This document shows positions 18,680 through 30,079 of a DNA stretch of 64,000 nt, piece by piece; position 1 is the first letter of the stretch, and the number at the start of each line of letters is the position of its first letter. Position numbers and translations under genes: made by a program. Location: assembly GCA_002077045.2 (NCBI GenBank), contig KZ111152.1, forward strand, positions 856,941-920,940. Reading direction: 5' to 3'. The stretch comes from Rachicladosporium sp. CCFEE 5018 (Eukaryota; Ascomycota; Dothideomycetes; Cladosporiales; Cladosporiaceae). The notes below the pieces were generated by a model. It was not told the origin of the DNA. It made no database searches and was given only the letters and a program-made list of their open reading frames with translations.

Positions 18680-19412
18680 CGCTACCAGTCACGGCGTCTT
18701 CTGCGTCCTTCCGAATCTGCAAAGATATCATGTGTGTCCTGCACTCGAGACAGAAGAGGAGCGCAGCTGTCAGCGATAAGGTGCATCGAAGTCATAGTCA
18801 GTGTCATCTTCGCGCTGTCTTTCATGAGTGGCAGTCGCAATGCACGACGGTAGGGCGAACCAGGCTCCACGGCTATGCACGTGTTGTGTTAGATGCGCGT
18901 TGATACTAACACACCCCGCACTCGAGCTGTTTGACCGACCGTAGTCGTATTTTCGTTAGAGACGGCAACGGAACGAAGTATGTAAGACATGTTTTGTTCG
19001 CATTCTGGCGGCATCTGAAGAAGCTACGTCCATTAGAAGAACCCTGTTGAGGAATATCAACTCATCGTCAGGACTCATCGTGAGGACAACACAAAGATAA
19101 TGGCGCGAGATCCACTGTAAAGTTTCACGTTGACTGCAGAAGGTTGGGTGTCGATTGCAGGCCGCTCCAGACCTAACCCAAATGATGAGGATGAAATGGT
19201 AAACAAGCAAGCAGCCGATGCGACGGTGCAAGGTTGCTGTGACCTACATAGTCTCTAGCAAATGAGCGCCGACATACTTCGTCCATGAGCTCCGACTCAT
19301 TGTGTAGCCGAATGCTGGAAGTCGTGTCACGCAAATGGACTGAGAGAGCTCGTGCACACTGCATGCGAGGATTGACTCTGTTCGACCATAACCCCCAAGT
19401 TCATCCGTGAGT
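18680..19412. other. Intergenic between eL24 3' end and GH31 promoter, right copy
   Basis: No gene seen; poorly alignable with 6719-7428 except for short islands close to the eL24 stop (for example around the CTACATAGTCTCTAGCA string). Confidence 0.5.
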
Positions 19413-20250
19413 CTACTTCGTTGTTGCCCTTGGCTTGGCCGATGCACCCTTCGCACCCTGCTTGTTGATCACACTGTATACTGTCAGCAGCTGTCCATCG
19501 CATTGAACACCCTGTAGAGCACCATACCGTCCAGTCGATTGTCCCGAAGCAGCCTTGCCGGCGTTCTTCGCCTTCTCGGCCTTCTTCACACTGTCCGACG
19601 CAGCCTTCTTCTCCTTACCCTCCTTGATCGCCTGTGCACGAGCAGCTGTGCGAGCCTCGGGGCGCTGCGAACGGCGCTCCTTGATCACATCAAGCGAAGC
19701 ACCCACGACAGCACGCTGCGACTTGACTGCGCGACGACGGCGGGTCTTGGCGGCTTCCTGTTCGTATAGTAAGTATCCTGCCCTAGATAGCGATGACCGG
19801 CGAGATTGCGCGTACCTCAGAGATACCCTTTCTCCGCTGGCGACGGCACAGGACGGTCCATGCGATGCGGCGGGGGTTCTTGCGCTGGAGGAAGAGTGAT
19901 TCGGTCTTGCCGTTTTGGAAGCGGAAGATCTTGCTGTCGGAGCGGACGAAGAGCTTGCCCTGTTGACACGCACTCTGTCAGTACACCGTATGCCTCGCTG
20001 TCGCCATGCCTCTCAATTCCAAATCTCGCCCTGTGAACCATATGCCTGCGCCATCTCCCATGACAGTTTCCACGCAGTTCCACAACAATGTGCTCCCGAT
20101 CATTCATATCCACTTCCACTCTCCAATACAGCACTGCTGCCGCTTTCTGCGCTGTTGCAATGTCTAGGGAGATGAGTACTGGTGATTGATCGCGCATACC
20201 TTGCCCGGGTAGATCTTCTGGCCAGAGAATGTGTCGTCGTAAGTCCTCAT
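19413..20250 (-). CDS. RPL24: 60S ribosomal protein eL24 (right copy)
   Basis: Exons 20200-20250, 19816-19959, 19528-19757 and 19413-19473, each the same length as in the left copy; 161 aa. The protein appears identical except Pro to Ala in the last exon (KPRATTK). Introns 1 and 2 and exons are almost identical at the DNA level, whereas the 3' flank has diverged. Structural protein of the large ribosomal subunit. Two intact tandem eL24 genes are unusual, since filamentous ascomycetes usually have one gene per ribosomal protein. Confidence 0.95.
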
Positions 20251-22785
20251 GGTGCCGGTGGTATATGGATCCGGTGTTCAATGAGGTTTCTGCGGCTTCG
20301 TTGCCTGTCGTTGTCGTCTTGATCTTCGATGAGGTTGCCCGCCAAACACGCGCTACGCCATTTCAGCGGAGAGTGTGTGCGGAAAGTCCGCGTCTTGGCG
20401 AAATCGCCTTGATGCCTGAGGCGCGACATAATTCTGGTAGCGCTCTTCTAGACGAGACTCCACAGCTACATAGACAAATACACGAAATGAGCTGCGATTA
20501 TTATGCGACGGACTCCAAGGTCATCTAGTCCAAGGCTTGTCGTGCATCTGATGATTTGTCAACTCCTGACTGAATCGCTGTCTCATTCATCGCAGCCGAT
20601 CAACATCATCAATATTCTCATCCGATCATCTGTGGCGCCGTCACACTCTGTCTGCTCCTCTGTCCCACCTACGACATTACAGCGTGGGCATCACCATGCC
20701 TTGCAAGAAGATCCACTTAATCACGATAGACCAATTGGCTACGAGAGACGTGCTGAGCATCACATGACGTTCATCGAGAGCACACAAGCATTACAACCGT
20801 CTGGAGTTAGATCCACGACCCAGTGACAGTGTCGGGCGAATCTTCGTGCTGTACACAGCGAAGTGCAGCGAGTCTTGACGTGACCGTTACAGGCAATGCC
20901 GAGCGAGTCCATCGCAGCAACAACAGTCCGGACTACTTGTGGCGCCAGTCTCATGCAGCTGTCCGCTCACACAAGCAGACACCGACAGTGTGGACGCACC
21001 GTCTGATGACCTACACGATGGCATGGGTCACTTGACCATCAACATGATGTTTGGTGGGCTTCGTGGCTCGGAAGTTGTGTATGGGTGCGCGAAGACTTGA
21101 CAGCTGCCACAGCAGATGCTGTACCCTCGCGAGGCTCCAGCTCTCGACGTCAGGCTTGAAGAGGCCTAAGATCGAGTGATAGGGGCTCCAGGGCTTGACG
21201 CCTATCCAATGCAAAGCCTATGCGATTCAGTTCCGTGGCTGCATCAGATCGGCTTCCAGTCAGCCTTATACACTGCAAAGCATTTCATGAATCAGGTTAC
21301 TCGCATGTATTACTCTCGATCGAAGCAAGCACCCGTTCCTTGGTACTGCAAATGACAGCAAGCATATACGACAACGATAAGCGTGCGTTATGTCCACGTG
21401 GTCCACGGCATGCTGCAGCGACGGAGAGTGTCGGTTGTGAGCAATCGCATCATCATGGCCGTGATGTATGGTAGAGAGTGTTACACAGCAGGGTCGCATA
21501 GAGACATCGAAACTTTGAACAATCGTGACTTTGTTAAAAGATGATGTTAGACTGGCAGACTCTCGGGGAAATATGGAAGCCGCGGCACGCCGGCAACAAC
21601 GTCCCGGCATCCGCGAATCCACTCTCGAAACTCTGCTCTTGCCACAGCCGCTTCGTATTCGGGCCTTGATCATCCTTCGAGGCACCACGGCAGAGCCGAC
21701 ATTATCGCGACAGCGTAGCTACTAGAGCTGCATCCTTGCGGATACTCAACAAATTTGGGAGCAAACCCGGTTGCAGAATCGGGCTAAGGCTGTTGGTGGC
21801 GCGGGGGCTGCGTCGCCATGCATAGCCCTGGCCCGCCAACGTCTTGCGCAGTGTGGCCAGCGAGATGAGCGTGTCCAGCAGTCACAGTCAGCAGGATGAA
21901 GCGACGGCAGCTTCCTGATGACCTTCGCCTTGGATGGCAAGCAGCACGCTACAGTGTCGGTGCAGATGTTGCATCTTGACGGTTTCCTCGAGGGCTATTC
22001 AGAATAGGTACCCACATGGCGGCCAGTACCTTACGTCCCTACCTTGCTAGTCTGCTGCAAGTCATTCGAAACAACCGGACCCCAACGACGCCCGTACTGC
22101 ATGCACTATCACTTCGTCTCCAACCGTGCCTAGCCATCCGAAAGCTACGCATCGACTGTATGGCGCATGTTGACCGGTCGAGATCTTGGGAGGCAGCGCG
22201 AGCAGATAGCTGTGCACCTATCTGGGAATGTGGTGTTATCTGCAGATCAATATTGCTCTACTCAGCAGGCGCGGTCAGCTCACTTCCAGGGGGGCCCGAA
22301 CCAGCGGCCATTGGCTCATCGTTTCAAAGGGTGGACGCATACAGTTCGCAGCTCGCGACTGCTCGGCGTCGCACAACACGATCTCGACCACTCCCTTGAG
22401 GAAGCACGCAACCGCTGGGCAGACCCACAGGAGACGCGGCTGACCAAAAGTTGCCCATGCGCCTTATGCAAGTACCCGTTACGTGGGTCATGTACACTTG
22501 CCCTTCGAGACGCATATCACTCCACGGGATTAGTAGTGCCGGTCTACGAGACCAGCAAGCTGCAGTAGTGTGTTACTCGATCTCCACGAGGTAGACGCGT
22601 GGTTGCAGTGGGGATATAAACATCAAGCTGCCTCCTGCCATTAGTAAAAGTCTACCCAGTTCTCATCTTGCGCTTTCGTGTACACAACGCATTCTGTTTT
22701 GCAGCGAGCTCCATCCCATCAGCTCATTTCATCTGCCCTGTTACTCATACACATACCTGAGAATACTACACACTTATCATTCACC
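20251..22785. other. 2.5-kb non-coding interval, right copy
   Basis: Counterpart of 8264-10814 and very similar to it throughout. No convincing gene; the best open frame of the left copy is disrupted here by a 5-bp deletion near 22083 and other changes. Contains the TATAAA box at 22615-22620. Confidence 0.6.
22615..22620 (+). promoter_or_regulatory. TATA box of the pathogen-related gene (right copy)
   Basis: TATAAA, 171 bp upstream of the ATG at 22786; identical in sequence and spacing in the left copy. Confidence 0.55.
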
Positions 22786-24423
22786 ATGGCAAGCGCAGAC
22801 GTCCAGCAGCCGCCTGCTGAACCAGCACCCGGAGTACCTGACTATCTGGCATCACCGAACGCCGTCTTCGACGATGAAGGCGTCCAGTGGCGATACGGCA
22901 GAGCTCCCGACTACTCCAAGACACGCAAAGTCTGGGAGGATGGCAGGAAGATGCACCACGAGGCCGGCAGTCTCCCTCAGCTAGTCGAGAACCTGGTCAA
23001 GAATTGGGAAGTCGAAGCATCCTTCAAGCCTCGATTGCAAGACTGGAGGACCATCGATCACAAGAACTACACCTTCGCCATCAACGGTGGACCACCACAG
23101 ACTGCTGAGCACATGCTCAAGGTTGGCACTTACAATGCCATAATTGCACCGAACGAGTACTACAGTCCCGAGAACTCCGACTTTGCGTCAAGTCACAAGA
23201 CATTCAAGCGCATGATGCCGACCTTTGCGTGGGAGGTGCTAGAGGTTTACAGTGGGCCTCCGAAGGTGGCGTTCAAGTGGCGGCATTGGGGAGTGATGAA
23301 GAATGACTACGTTGGATTCAATGAGTATGGCTTGACACAGTATTGACCACGATTACAATACTGATGAACTCATAGTAAGGGAGACAAAGTCACAGCCAAA
23401 GCCCACGGAGGGCCGATTGACATCGAAGGCGTCACTGTCGCCTCGGTAAATGACGCTGTCCGACTCCAATCAGTGGAGACTTGGTTCGACCCACTAGAGA
23501 TGTTCCGTCAGATAGCACCGAAGGGCATCGTGAAAAAGGAAGTCATGAACCGGAAGGTCGCCATGGAGGATGCTCTGGATGCCGCCAAGCCGGACATGGA
23601 CGGCGTCAAGATTGCACAAGCTTGTAATGACCCATCGTCTGAGCTCATGACGGACGTGAAGCCGGAGGTCGAGTTGCCGAAGCATGTCTCGAGCAGTACT
23701 GGCGAAGCTGCTGATGCTTCTGTGCCGCATCAGGGCACTAATGTCGAGAGCACTGCGGTCGAGTCAGGTGAGGTCGCTAAGACCGACGATGCTCCCACTC
23801 CAGCGCAGCAGCTTGTCGAAGCAGCCGCCGTGCAAGGTGCTGATGCCGATATCATCAAGCCGGAGACCAATTTCGAGGAGAAACACAGCGACACAAGTTC
23901 CGACACCGACAAGAGCTGGGAGAAAGTCGAGGAGCAAGACTCGAGCTTGCCAGACGATGCTGTCAACCCAGCCGCTGCTGCAACCTTGCATGCCGACGGT
24001 CTCGGCACCAATCCGACTCCCTCCACGACTGACGACAAGGGCTACCCGCTCAATAACCCGACTGATGCGCCCAGCGCTGACAACGCATTCGATGCCTCTA
24101 CCGACTCAACCGCCGTCCTGCCGACCTCGATTTACAGCTCCGCCGTGACCGGCCACTACTCACCCATCCTCGCCGCCTCCTCGGATCCCTCTTTCGTTGA
24201 CGAGTCTCGTGCTTTAGGCACTTTCGATGCTGTGGACGAACATCTCGAGTCTTCGGCCAAGGAAGTACCCCCTTTCCCGAGTGCTGCGGAAGAGGCCGTG
24301 CACCCCGGTCCGGGGGAGGCCGTAGTGGCGCCAGCAGGAAGCGAAGAGGTGAGACTGACGCATGAGGAGATGAGTTCCTTGGAAAATGCGGGAGGGTGTC
24401 CGTTCTTGATGAATAGGGAGTAG
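22786..24423 (+). CDS. Pathogen-related (SnoaL/NTF2-like) protein with long acidic tail
   Basis: Exons 22786-23324 and 23376-24423; the 51-nt intron (GTATGG donor, CTGAT branch-like site, CATAG acceptor) splits an Asp codon. 528 aa. Residues 1-235 resemble fungal and plant 'pathogen-related' proteins with a SnoaL-like fold: VPDYLASPNAVFDDEGVQWR start, PNEYYSPENSDFASSHKTFK, KWRHWG, HGGPIDIEG and ETWFDPLEMFRQI. Residues 240-528 are acidic, rich in Ala/Ser/Asp/Pro/Thr and probably disordered. The molecular function of this family is not established; the name comes from a barley defence-induced homologue. The tail may be species-specific. The first 478 bp are duplicated at 10815-11292. Confidence 0.85.
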
Positions 24424-24614
24424 TCAATAATCGATGCTTGAGCGCGGAGGAAGCCAAAGGGGTCCGTTGAGTTGATGAATGTGTTGATCTTGGATTAGCT
24501 ATCCGGTACCTATGTATGACTTGCATATGATCACTGCTGCGCCATGTTTCGAGAAGCTGTCCCACCCGCGCAAAACCTTCTCGAGTCTCACAGCGCCCAC
24601 TCACAGTGTCATGA

Positions 24615-27600
24615 TCACCACGACTCCCCTTCCATCCTCGCACGCCAGATCCTCGGATCAGTCAGACTCCACTTTCTCTTTGCGTTGCTCGCCTCCAATG
24701 CCGGCTCTGCGACCTCCCACACCGCCTCCTCGAACGGCATAGCTTGACAAGCACACCCACATCCGGAGGGGCACTCGAACCTGTCACCACCGAGCGCCTG
24801 CATGTACGTTTGTAAACACTGCAGATGCGTAACATGTTGACATTTCGCGCAGACTTGCTGAAGACCAGTAATCTTGCAGGTGCAAATACTGCAGGTGGTG
24901 CGCTTCTCCCGCACTGCAGGTATGACCGTGACACTGTCATGCGCAGGAGGTAAGCGATCGTCTTGAGCAACGTTGTCAATATCTGCTGCTTCCACGCAGC
25001 GCTCATCACGACGAAGATGCTCAGCGTAATGTCGCGTCCATACTCCGGCTGTCGCAGCCATCGAAGCAGATAGAAGCGTGCCGGCCGCTGCACCAGAAAT
25101 GTCGTCGGCAAAGGCACCCACATTCTTAGCCTTTAGCACAATCAATCCACCCGTGCTTTTCGGCGTTGGAGGATAGCTAGTGTCATCAATCGTACGATCA
25201 CTGTCGTACTCATCTTCGTGATCATCCTGCGTAGCTTTCTGGCTTTTGACACTACCGCGAGCCGTGCTTGTGGTTGACGCGAAGGATACAGACTTAGTCC
25301 AGCTTCCACTTCCAGGTGTCATTGCTGATGCCAGCTCGTTCCCAGGGCTCCCACTTCCTTTCTTCATCGGTGGCGACGTGCCGTACGAAGAGAACTTCTC
25401 CGAGATGCTCTGGGCGTAGGCTTTCGCGGTCGCACTGAAGCTGCTTCGATGGTGCTCAGGGCTTGCAGAACCGGAAGCTGAGAGGCGAGGTTTATTGCGA
25501 TAGACTGTGGGGAAGGGGAAGGGTGGTGTGATAGAGCTTGACTCAGGGAAAGGACTTGGAGGCCCTGATGTAGCGCGTGAGGAGTTCTGTGAGCTAGAGA
25601 TGCGTTTACTAGGCGATGGGGGGGTCTCAATTGAGGTAGCTGTGGACGAGCGCAAGATTGGAACGGCGTTCTCTGAAGCGCTAGCAGGAGGGCGATGTGG
25701 TGGATTGTCGACACTGTTTGTATGTAGTCTCACTGCACTTCTACTGCTCGTCTTGTCGGTCGCACGTGGACTCTGCTCCATACGCGTCTGCGCCTTCAGC
25801 GACATAGATGCAACGCTTGCAAGAAGCGATAAATCTGCCTGTGTTTCGGCCCAGCGCATGATGTCTGCTATCAACCAAGCTGATGCAGCTACATTATCCG
25901 TCCAGTGCAGCGATCTTGGAGCAGAAAGAGCTGGTCCGCTGCGAGAAAGTTGCACGCCAGAGTCGGTGCGTATCAGATGGCCGGTCTTGAGAACGGCAGA
26001 ACTTGGCTGCGTTAGATCTACCAATAGCTTCGAGAGAACCTGCCATACCATGACGGAATGTTGGAGACCCGCCAAGGTAGCAATGTCTGCATTGGCATCG
26101 CATAGCTCAGTAAGAGTCTCTGCGCCGCAGCAGACGAAGCGGTATTCAATGCACGAGAGCCCTAGTTTGCGTGCGCCATCGAGACGGTGCTGTGACGTCC
26201 TTGAGCGCTGCAGTGTATATGTAGAGCCTGGCTTTGTCTTCATGAAGTTGAGCTTGGGGAACGATGGCGGCTGCAGCTCAATATGAGGTATGTCAACGCT
26301 AGCCACCTCGCTGAACCTTGCAGAATTGTCCGAATCCGAGTCAGTGTCGCTGTGTACCGATCCGTGAGCGAAGTTGCCGAAGCTGGGGAACAGTCTCCGA
26401 GGTCGCGAAGGTGTCGCATGGCGCTTGCTGATGGTCAGCGACGGATTCTGCATTTCAGCACTGAGTTGGCGAGAAGGAAAGTAGAATAAAATATCACCAG
26501 CCTTTGTGAAGCTGGCTCCACATGTTCGAGGAGACGGCACATTTGCATCACCGGACTTGAGCTGACCACGACGGCTGTCAAGATCCTCCTCATCGGAGTC
26601 ACTGTCGCCGGCGAAGGTCAATGGGAGCGGCCGAACTTCGATCGTGGGCTTCACATTCGTAGCCAGATCGTCTGTGCGCAGTAGCATAGGCGAAGGTCTC
26701 CTAGCCGGAATAGTAGGCGATAGGAAAGGCATGGGCGAGTCCTCCTCATCGCCACGAGGCAGCTCGAGGCTAGAGATCATAGCTTGACTATCTGGACTTG
26801 AGTGTGGTCGACTATGGAAGGACGTGATGGACCCGGAGCCTTTCGAAGACCGCAACTTGCTAGCCCTTGCTGGAGTGGTCTGCAATGCGGTGAGTGCTGT
26901 TGCGTTCGACTTCGCCGACGCTGGGCGACTGTCCGGAGTTGATGAAGACTTCCTGCTATGAGCTTGGCCATCATTCGATACACCTGGGCTGTCCATTGCA
27001 CGACGAGCACGCATACTCGCAATCGATACCGGCTGCATGCCGCTCGCCATGGTCGTAATCGCCGACTCTCCCACGCCGTCCTCAAGTCTCGCGGTTTGGG
27101 TCGTTTGCAGGGCGAAAGGAGCGTCGGTAGCGATGCCGAGATCAAGGCACTCGATGACATTTGAGGGAATCATTAGCCTCACTGCCCCGGCAGGAAACAG
27201 GTCTACGTATGCAGTATTCGACTCTACTGTGAGTGTGAAGCGTTGCGTCGAAGGAGCGACAGACACTCGCCAAAGTGGCCAGGAAGAGTCCAGACCATCA
27301 TGCTCAATATGGTACAAAAGCAGCTCCTCTTCGCACAGGATTAGCAAGCCACGTCTACCGATCCAGCCGGCGTAACGTGCAAGCGCGGATACGCGCATAT
27401 TCACTAAAGGTTTACGAGCATCTGCAATGTCGTCCATGCCACCAAACAGGTCATCCGTAGCTTCATCGCGGTCGATTGTGGACGCTTGATCGATGGCCTG
27501 ACTGAGGTCCAGAATAGCCACAGCCCCGCTGCCATCAAGCACTAAAAGCCTCCCAGTATACGAAGGGTGCCACAGCAGCTGCCGGGCGCGGCCAACAGCC

Positions 27601-28148
27601 TCCCAGCGGCACAAATTTGAACAGCTTCGCGGATCGATCAGCCACAAGACGCAATGGTCGTCGCCGCAGGCGGCGAAAATGCCGGAGCTTGTCGGACTCC
27701 ACGCAAGGTGCCGGCATACATCTTCAGTGCCCGAGATGACCCGCATTGCTCGTAATGGAGATTTGAGGTTGAAGATAGCGATACGTCCATCAACATGGCC
27801 AACAGCGATGGTATCGCTGTCGCGCTCAGACCATGCAATAGACGAGACAGCACGTCCATGGCCTCGTAGAGTCTTTATGGCGCGCCGAAGATGGACATCA
27901 TAGATGAGCACCTGCTCGCGAGACGTGACGGCCAGGTAATCGGTGTTGGCATTGGAGAGGGCGATAATCGGCTTGAACGTGATATGCAATCCCTTTGTTA
28001 GCCGGAACGGGTGTCCGTTGGACTCATTTTTCCGAACAAGCACGTCGACACCATATCGGCATCCGGTGGCAATATAGCTGCAGTTCGCTGCAAACGAGGT
28101 CTGCTCAAGGTGGGACGCGTCTTCGCCATGTTCGTACGCGTCCGCCAT
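24615..28148 (-). CDS. MTC5: Mtc5/Sea3 (WDR59-like) SEACAT subunit
   Basis: Single exon, 1177 aa. The N-terminal 320 residues form WD40-type repeats (for example LRGHGRAVSSIAWS, VDGRIAIFNL, CRHLAWSPTSSGIFAACGDD). A long Ser/Pro-rich linker follows. PRTCGASFTKAGDILFYF near residue 540 matches the segment PRSCGxxF...F found in WDR59/Mtc5. The C-terminus has a zinc-binding RING-like domain with TTCSICTCKI, CAKCQHVTHLQC and ECPSGCGCAC, as in SEA-complex beta-propeller proteins. Mtc5/WDR59 is part of SEACAT/GATOR2 at the vacuolar membrane, which opposes SEACIT/GATOR1 and so promotes TORC1 activity when amino acids are available. The related SEA subunits Rtc1/WDR24 and Sea4/Mios share the architecture but lack the PRxCG segment. 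It is divergent from UBC13. Confidence 0.8.
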   Translation of the reverse strand: MADAYEHGEDASHLEQTSFAANCSYIATGCRYGVDVLVRKNESNGHPFRLTKGLHITFKPIIALSNANTDYLAVTSREQVLIYDVHLRRAIKTLRGHGRAVSSIAWSERDSDTIAVGHVDGRIAIFNLKSPLRAMRVISGTEDVCRHLAWSPTSSGIFAACGDDHCVLWLIDPRSCSNLCRWEAVGRARQLLWHPSYTGRLLVLDGSGAVAILDLSQAIDQASTIDRDEATDDLFGGMDDIADARKPLVNMRVSALARYAGWIGRRGLLILCEEELLLYHIEHDGLDSSWPLWRVSVAPSTQRFTLTVESNTAYVDLFPAGAVRLMIPSNVIECLDLGIATDAPFALQTTQTARLEDGVGESAITTMASGMQPVSIASMRARRAMDSPGVSNDGQAHSRKSSSTPDSRPASAKSNATALTALQTTPARASKLRSSKGSGSITSFHSRPHSSPDSQAMISSLELPRGDEEDSPMPFLSPTIPARRPSPMLLRTDDLATNVKPTIEVRPLPLTFAGDSDSDEEDLDSRRGQLKSGDANVPSPRTCGASFTKAGDILFYFPSRQLSAEMQNPSLTISKRHATPSRPRRLFPSFGNFAHGSVHSDTDSDSDNSARFSEVASVDIPHIELQPPSFPKLNFMKTKPGSTYTLQRSRTSQHRLDGARKLGLSCIEYRFVCCGAETLTELCDANADIATLAGLQHSVMVWQVLSKLLVDLTQPSSAVLKTGHLIRTDSGVQLSRSGPALSAPRSLHWTDNVAASAWLIADIMRWAETQADLSLLASVASMSLKAQTRMEQSPRATDKTSSRSAVRLHTNSVDNPPHRPPASASENAVPILRSSTATSIETPPSPSKRISSSQNSSRATSGPPSPFPESSSITPPFPFPTVYRNKPRLSASGSASPEHHRSSFSATAKAYAQSISEKFSSYGTSPPMKKGSGSPGNELASAMTPGSGSWTKSVSFASTTSTARGSVKSQKATQDDHEDEYDSDRTIDDTSYPPTPKSTGGLIVLKAKNVGAFADDISGAAAGTLLSASMAATAGVWTRHYAEHLRRDERCVEAADIDNVAQDDRLPPAHDSVTVIPAVREKRTTCSICTCKITGLQQVCAKCQHVTHLQCLQTYMQALGGDRFECPSGCGCACQAMPFEEAVWEVAEPALEASNAKRKWSLTDPRIWRARMEGESW

Positions 28149-28624
28149 TCGCCCTCACGGCTTCGACGGTCGTCATCTCATAGTCTGTCGGTGCAACTCT
28201 CAGTAGTTCGAGAGGCTGGATAAGAAGACTGACTCGAGCTCCGCGAATGGAGCAGCTTTGGCGATCCTAGATGGTTACTAGGATCAAAGGCTCTGTACTG
28301 TAAGTGAATGTGTAAGTGAATGCATGACCGCGCCACAGTGCGGGCCGGTGACAGGCCTAGCTCGGCCAAGCACATGGGTTGATGACTACACCTGATGCAC
28401 TTGATTGAACTCATGCACCGCATTCTTCTCATCCACAGTCAACAATACCTGCGAAGTACTGCGAAGGACACTTGAGAAGCTTAACTCTTTGGACATACGA
28501 AACGTGGATCGCGGCCATCCATAACCACTCTTATCAAACGGTCCGAGACTGATCCGTCCTCACCCTCTGCAGTCCACGCGATCACTCTCGATCATTGCCA
28601 CACCCATAGTGGAAGACAGCAGCC
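28149..28624. other. Divergent promoter region, MTC5-like / UBC13
   Basis: 476 bp between two divergent starts; nothing coding seen. No unambiguous regulatory motif identified. Confidence 0.5.
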
Positions 28625-29211
28625 ATGTCGGCACCACTACCCAAGAGAATCATCAAGGAGACGGAGCGATTGCAAAGTGAGCCAGTGCCGGGGATCTCAG
28701 CTATACCACATGAAGAGAACGTGAGATACTTTGATGTCAAGGTGGAGGGGCCAGGCGGTAGCTGCTATGAGGGTACGGCTACACGTACTTGCAAACTTGA
28801 GAGGGAACCGTGGAGCTGATGTCTACACAGGTGGTGTCTTCGACCTCGAGCTCTTCCTCCCAGACGACTACCCGATGTGCCCACCCCGGATACGCTTCCT
28901 CACACGCATATATCACCCCAACATTGATCGTCTTGGCCGCATCTGTCTGGACGTGCTGAAGAATAACTGGTCACCCGCACTGCAGATCCGAACGATCTTA
29001 CTCAGCATACAAGCACTTCTTGGAGCACCGAACCCGGAGGACCCGCTGAACGAGGCTGTGGCGAAGCAATGGAAGGTTTGTAAAGCAGGATTGACTGCTT
29101 CTTCAACTTAGTCTCTTTGAGGATACATACTGACTACACCTCCAGGAGAACCAGGCCGAGGCCATCAAGACGGCCAGAGAGTGGACGCAACAGTATGCGA
29201 TGAAGAAGTAA
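28625..29211 (+). CDS. UBC13: Ubiquitin-conjugating enzyme E2, Ubc13
   Basis: Exons 28625-28772, 28831-29075 and 29146-29211; introns of 58 and 70 nt. 152 aa, the normal size. It starts with PKRIIKETERLQSEPVPGI and has the E2 core YHPNIDRLGRICLDVLK with active-site Cys, the upstream HPN motif, and LQIRTILLSIQALLGAPNPEDPL. The C-terminus is AREWTQQYAMKK, as in Ubc13. It forms Lys63-linked ubiquitin chains with a Mms2/Uev1 partner, mainly in error-free postreplication DNA repair. Splicing restores YEGGVFDLELF and WKENQAEA at the two junctions, which fixes the model. Confidence 0.96.
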
Positions 29212-30079
29212 GCGGGCCACCGTATCATGAAGGGATGACCTTAACTTTTGTCTGCGTTTCCGCGACGGCACCCACGAGTACACGACTTGATGTGGATAGA
29301 CGTCTCTGGTAAGGTAGATAGCTCCCGTTGAATGCACCTGCACAGCCTCTGTATTCGACGATCCCGGAAAGTCTCAACATTCCTATGCTACTATAAGCGA
29401 ACCTGCAATAGTGGATATGTCGTTCAATACCGGCAGAGGAGACCAGACTGGTGACTGGTGGTTTCGCTTTGGACTCGTTTCTCTCATGGATACGGTACAA
29501 CGCCGAATCACTGCTGTGGGTAAGCTGATACAAGCGTAGGAGAGCGTTTGCATTATTGGAGAAGCGATCTCTCTTTCTCCCATGGTACATGTTTATCCCG
29601 GCAGGTAGTGATGGTGGTCAGCGAGGTCAACCTGGTCATGATGATTCTATTGATGCTTGCAGGCTCACGGTACGTCAGCTTCATCGGACAGTGATCATCA
29701 CTGCCTTCCAATGGCGCGAATTCCTCACGATGTACGACGACGACAGCATAGGCACCTGAAGGCGATACGAAGACGACAGGAGCATGCTCTTGCACTGTAA
29801 GGTACGTTACCACCTTTCCCGTTTCAGCAGCCTCCATCGCCCCTGCCACCCTCATCCACTATCTCTCACTTCATTTCCCCACCATCACTCACTGCGAGTG
29901 AGCCCCCGCCTGGCACATGCTATATACCATTAGCACATGTTCCCAAGCCCCACTGCTGCCTTACTTACTCCGCTCTCCACCCTCTCTCTCTCCCTTACTA
30001 CTACATCCACTACACCCACCATACTTCCTACTTACCTTCCCCTACCATAGCACGACCTACACAACGACCACCGCCTACC
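29212..30079. other. Intergenic, UBC13 to large disordered protein gene
   Basis: 868 bp without a recognisable gene. The last 250 bp are rich in C/T tracts and short CCACCATA-like strings, typical of a fungal 5' UTR/promoter before the ATG at 30080. Confidence 0.5.

Larger units (their letters stand above)
11962..23262 (+). repeat. Right copy of the 12-kb tandem segmental duplication
   Basis: Direct-orientation counterpart of 1-11292. All seven genes are open here, including the pathogen-related gene, which continues past the end of the shared segment to 24423. Sequence beyond 23262 has no counterpart in the window because the left copy is interrupted there by the gap. Confidence 0.95.

Noticed and set aside
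25507..26286. 259-codon plus-strand frame inside the Mtc5-like gene
   Set aside because: Antisense shadow of a clear 1177-aa gene.
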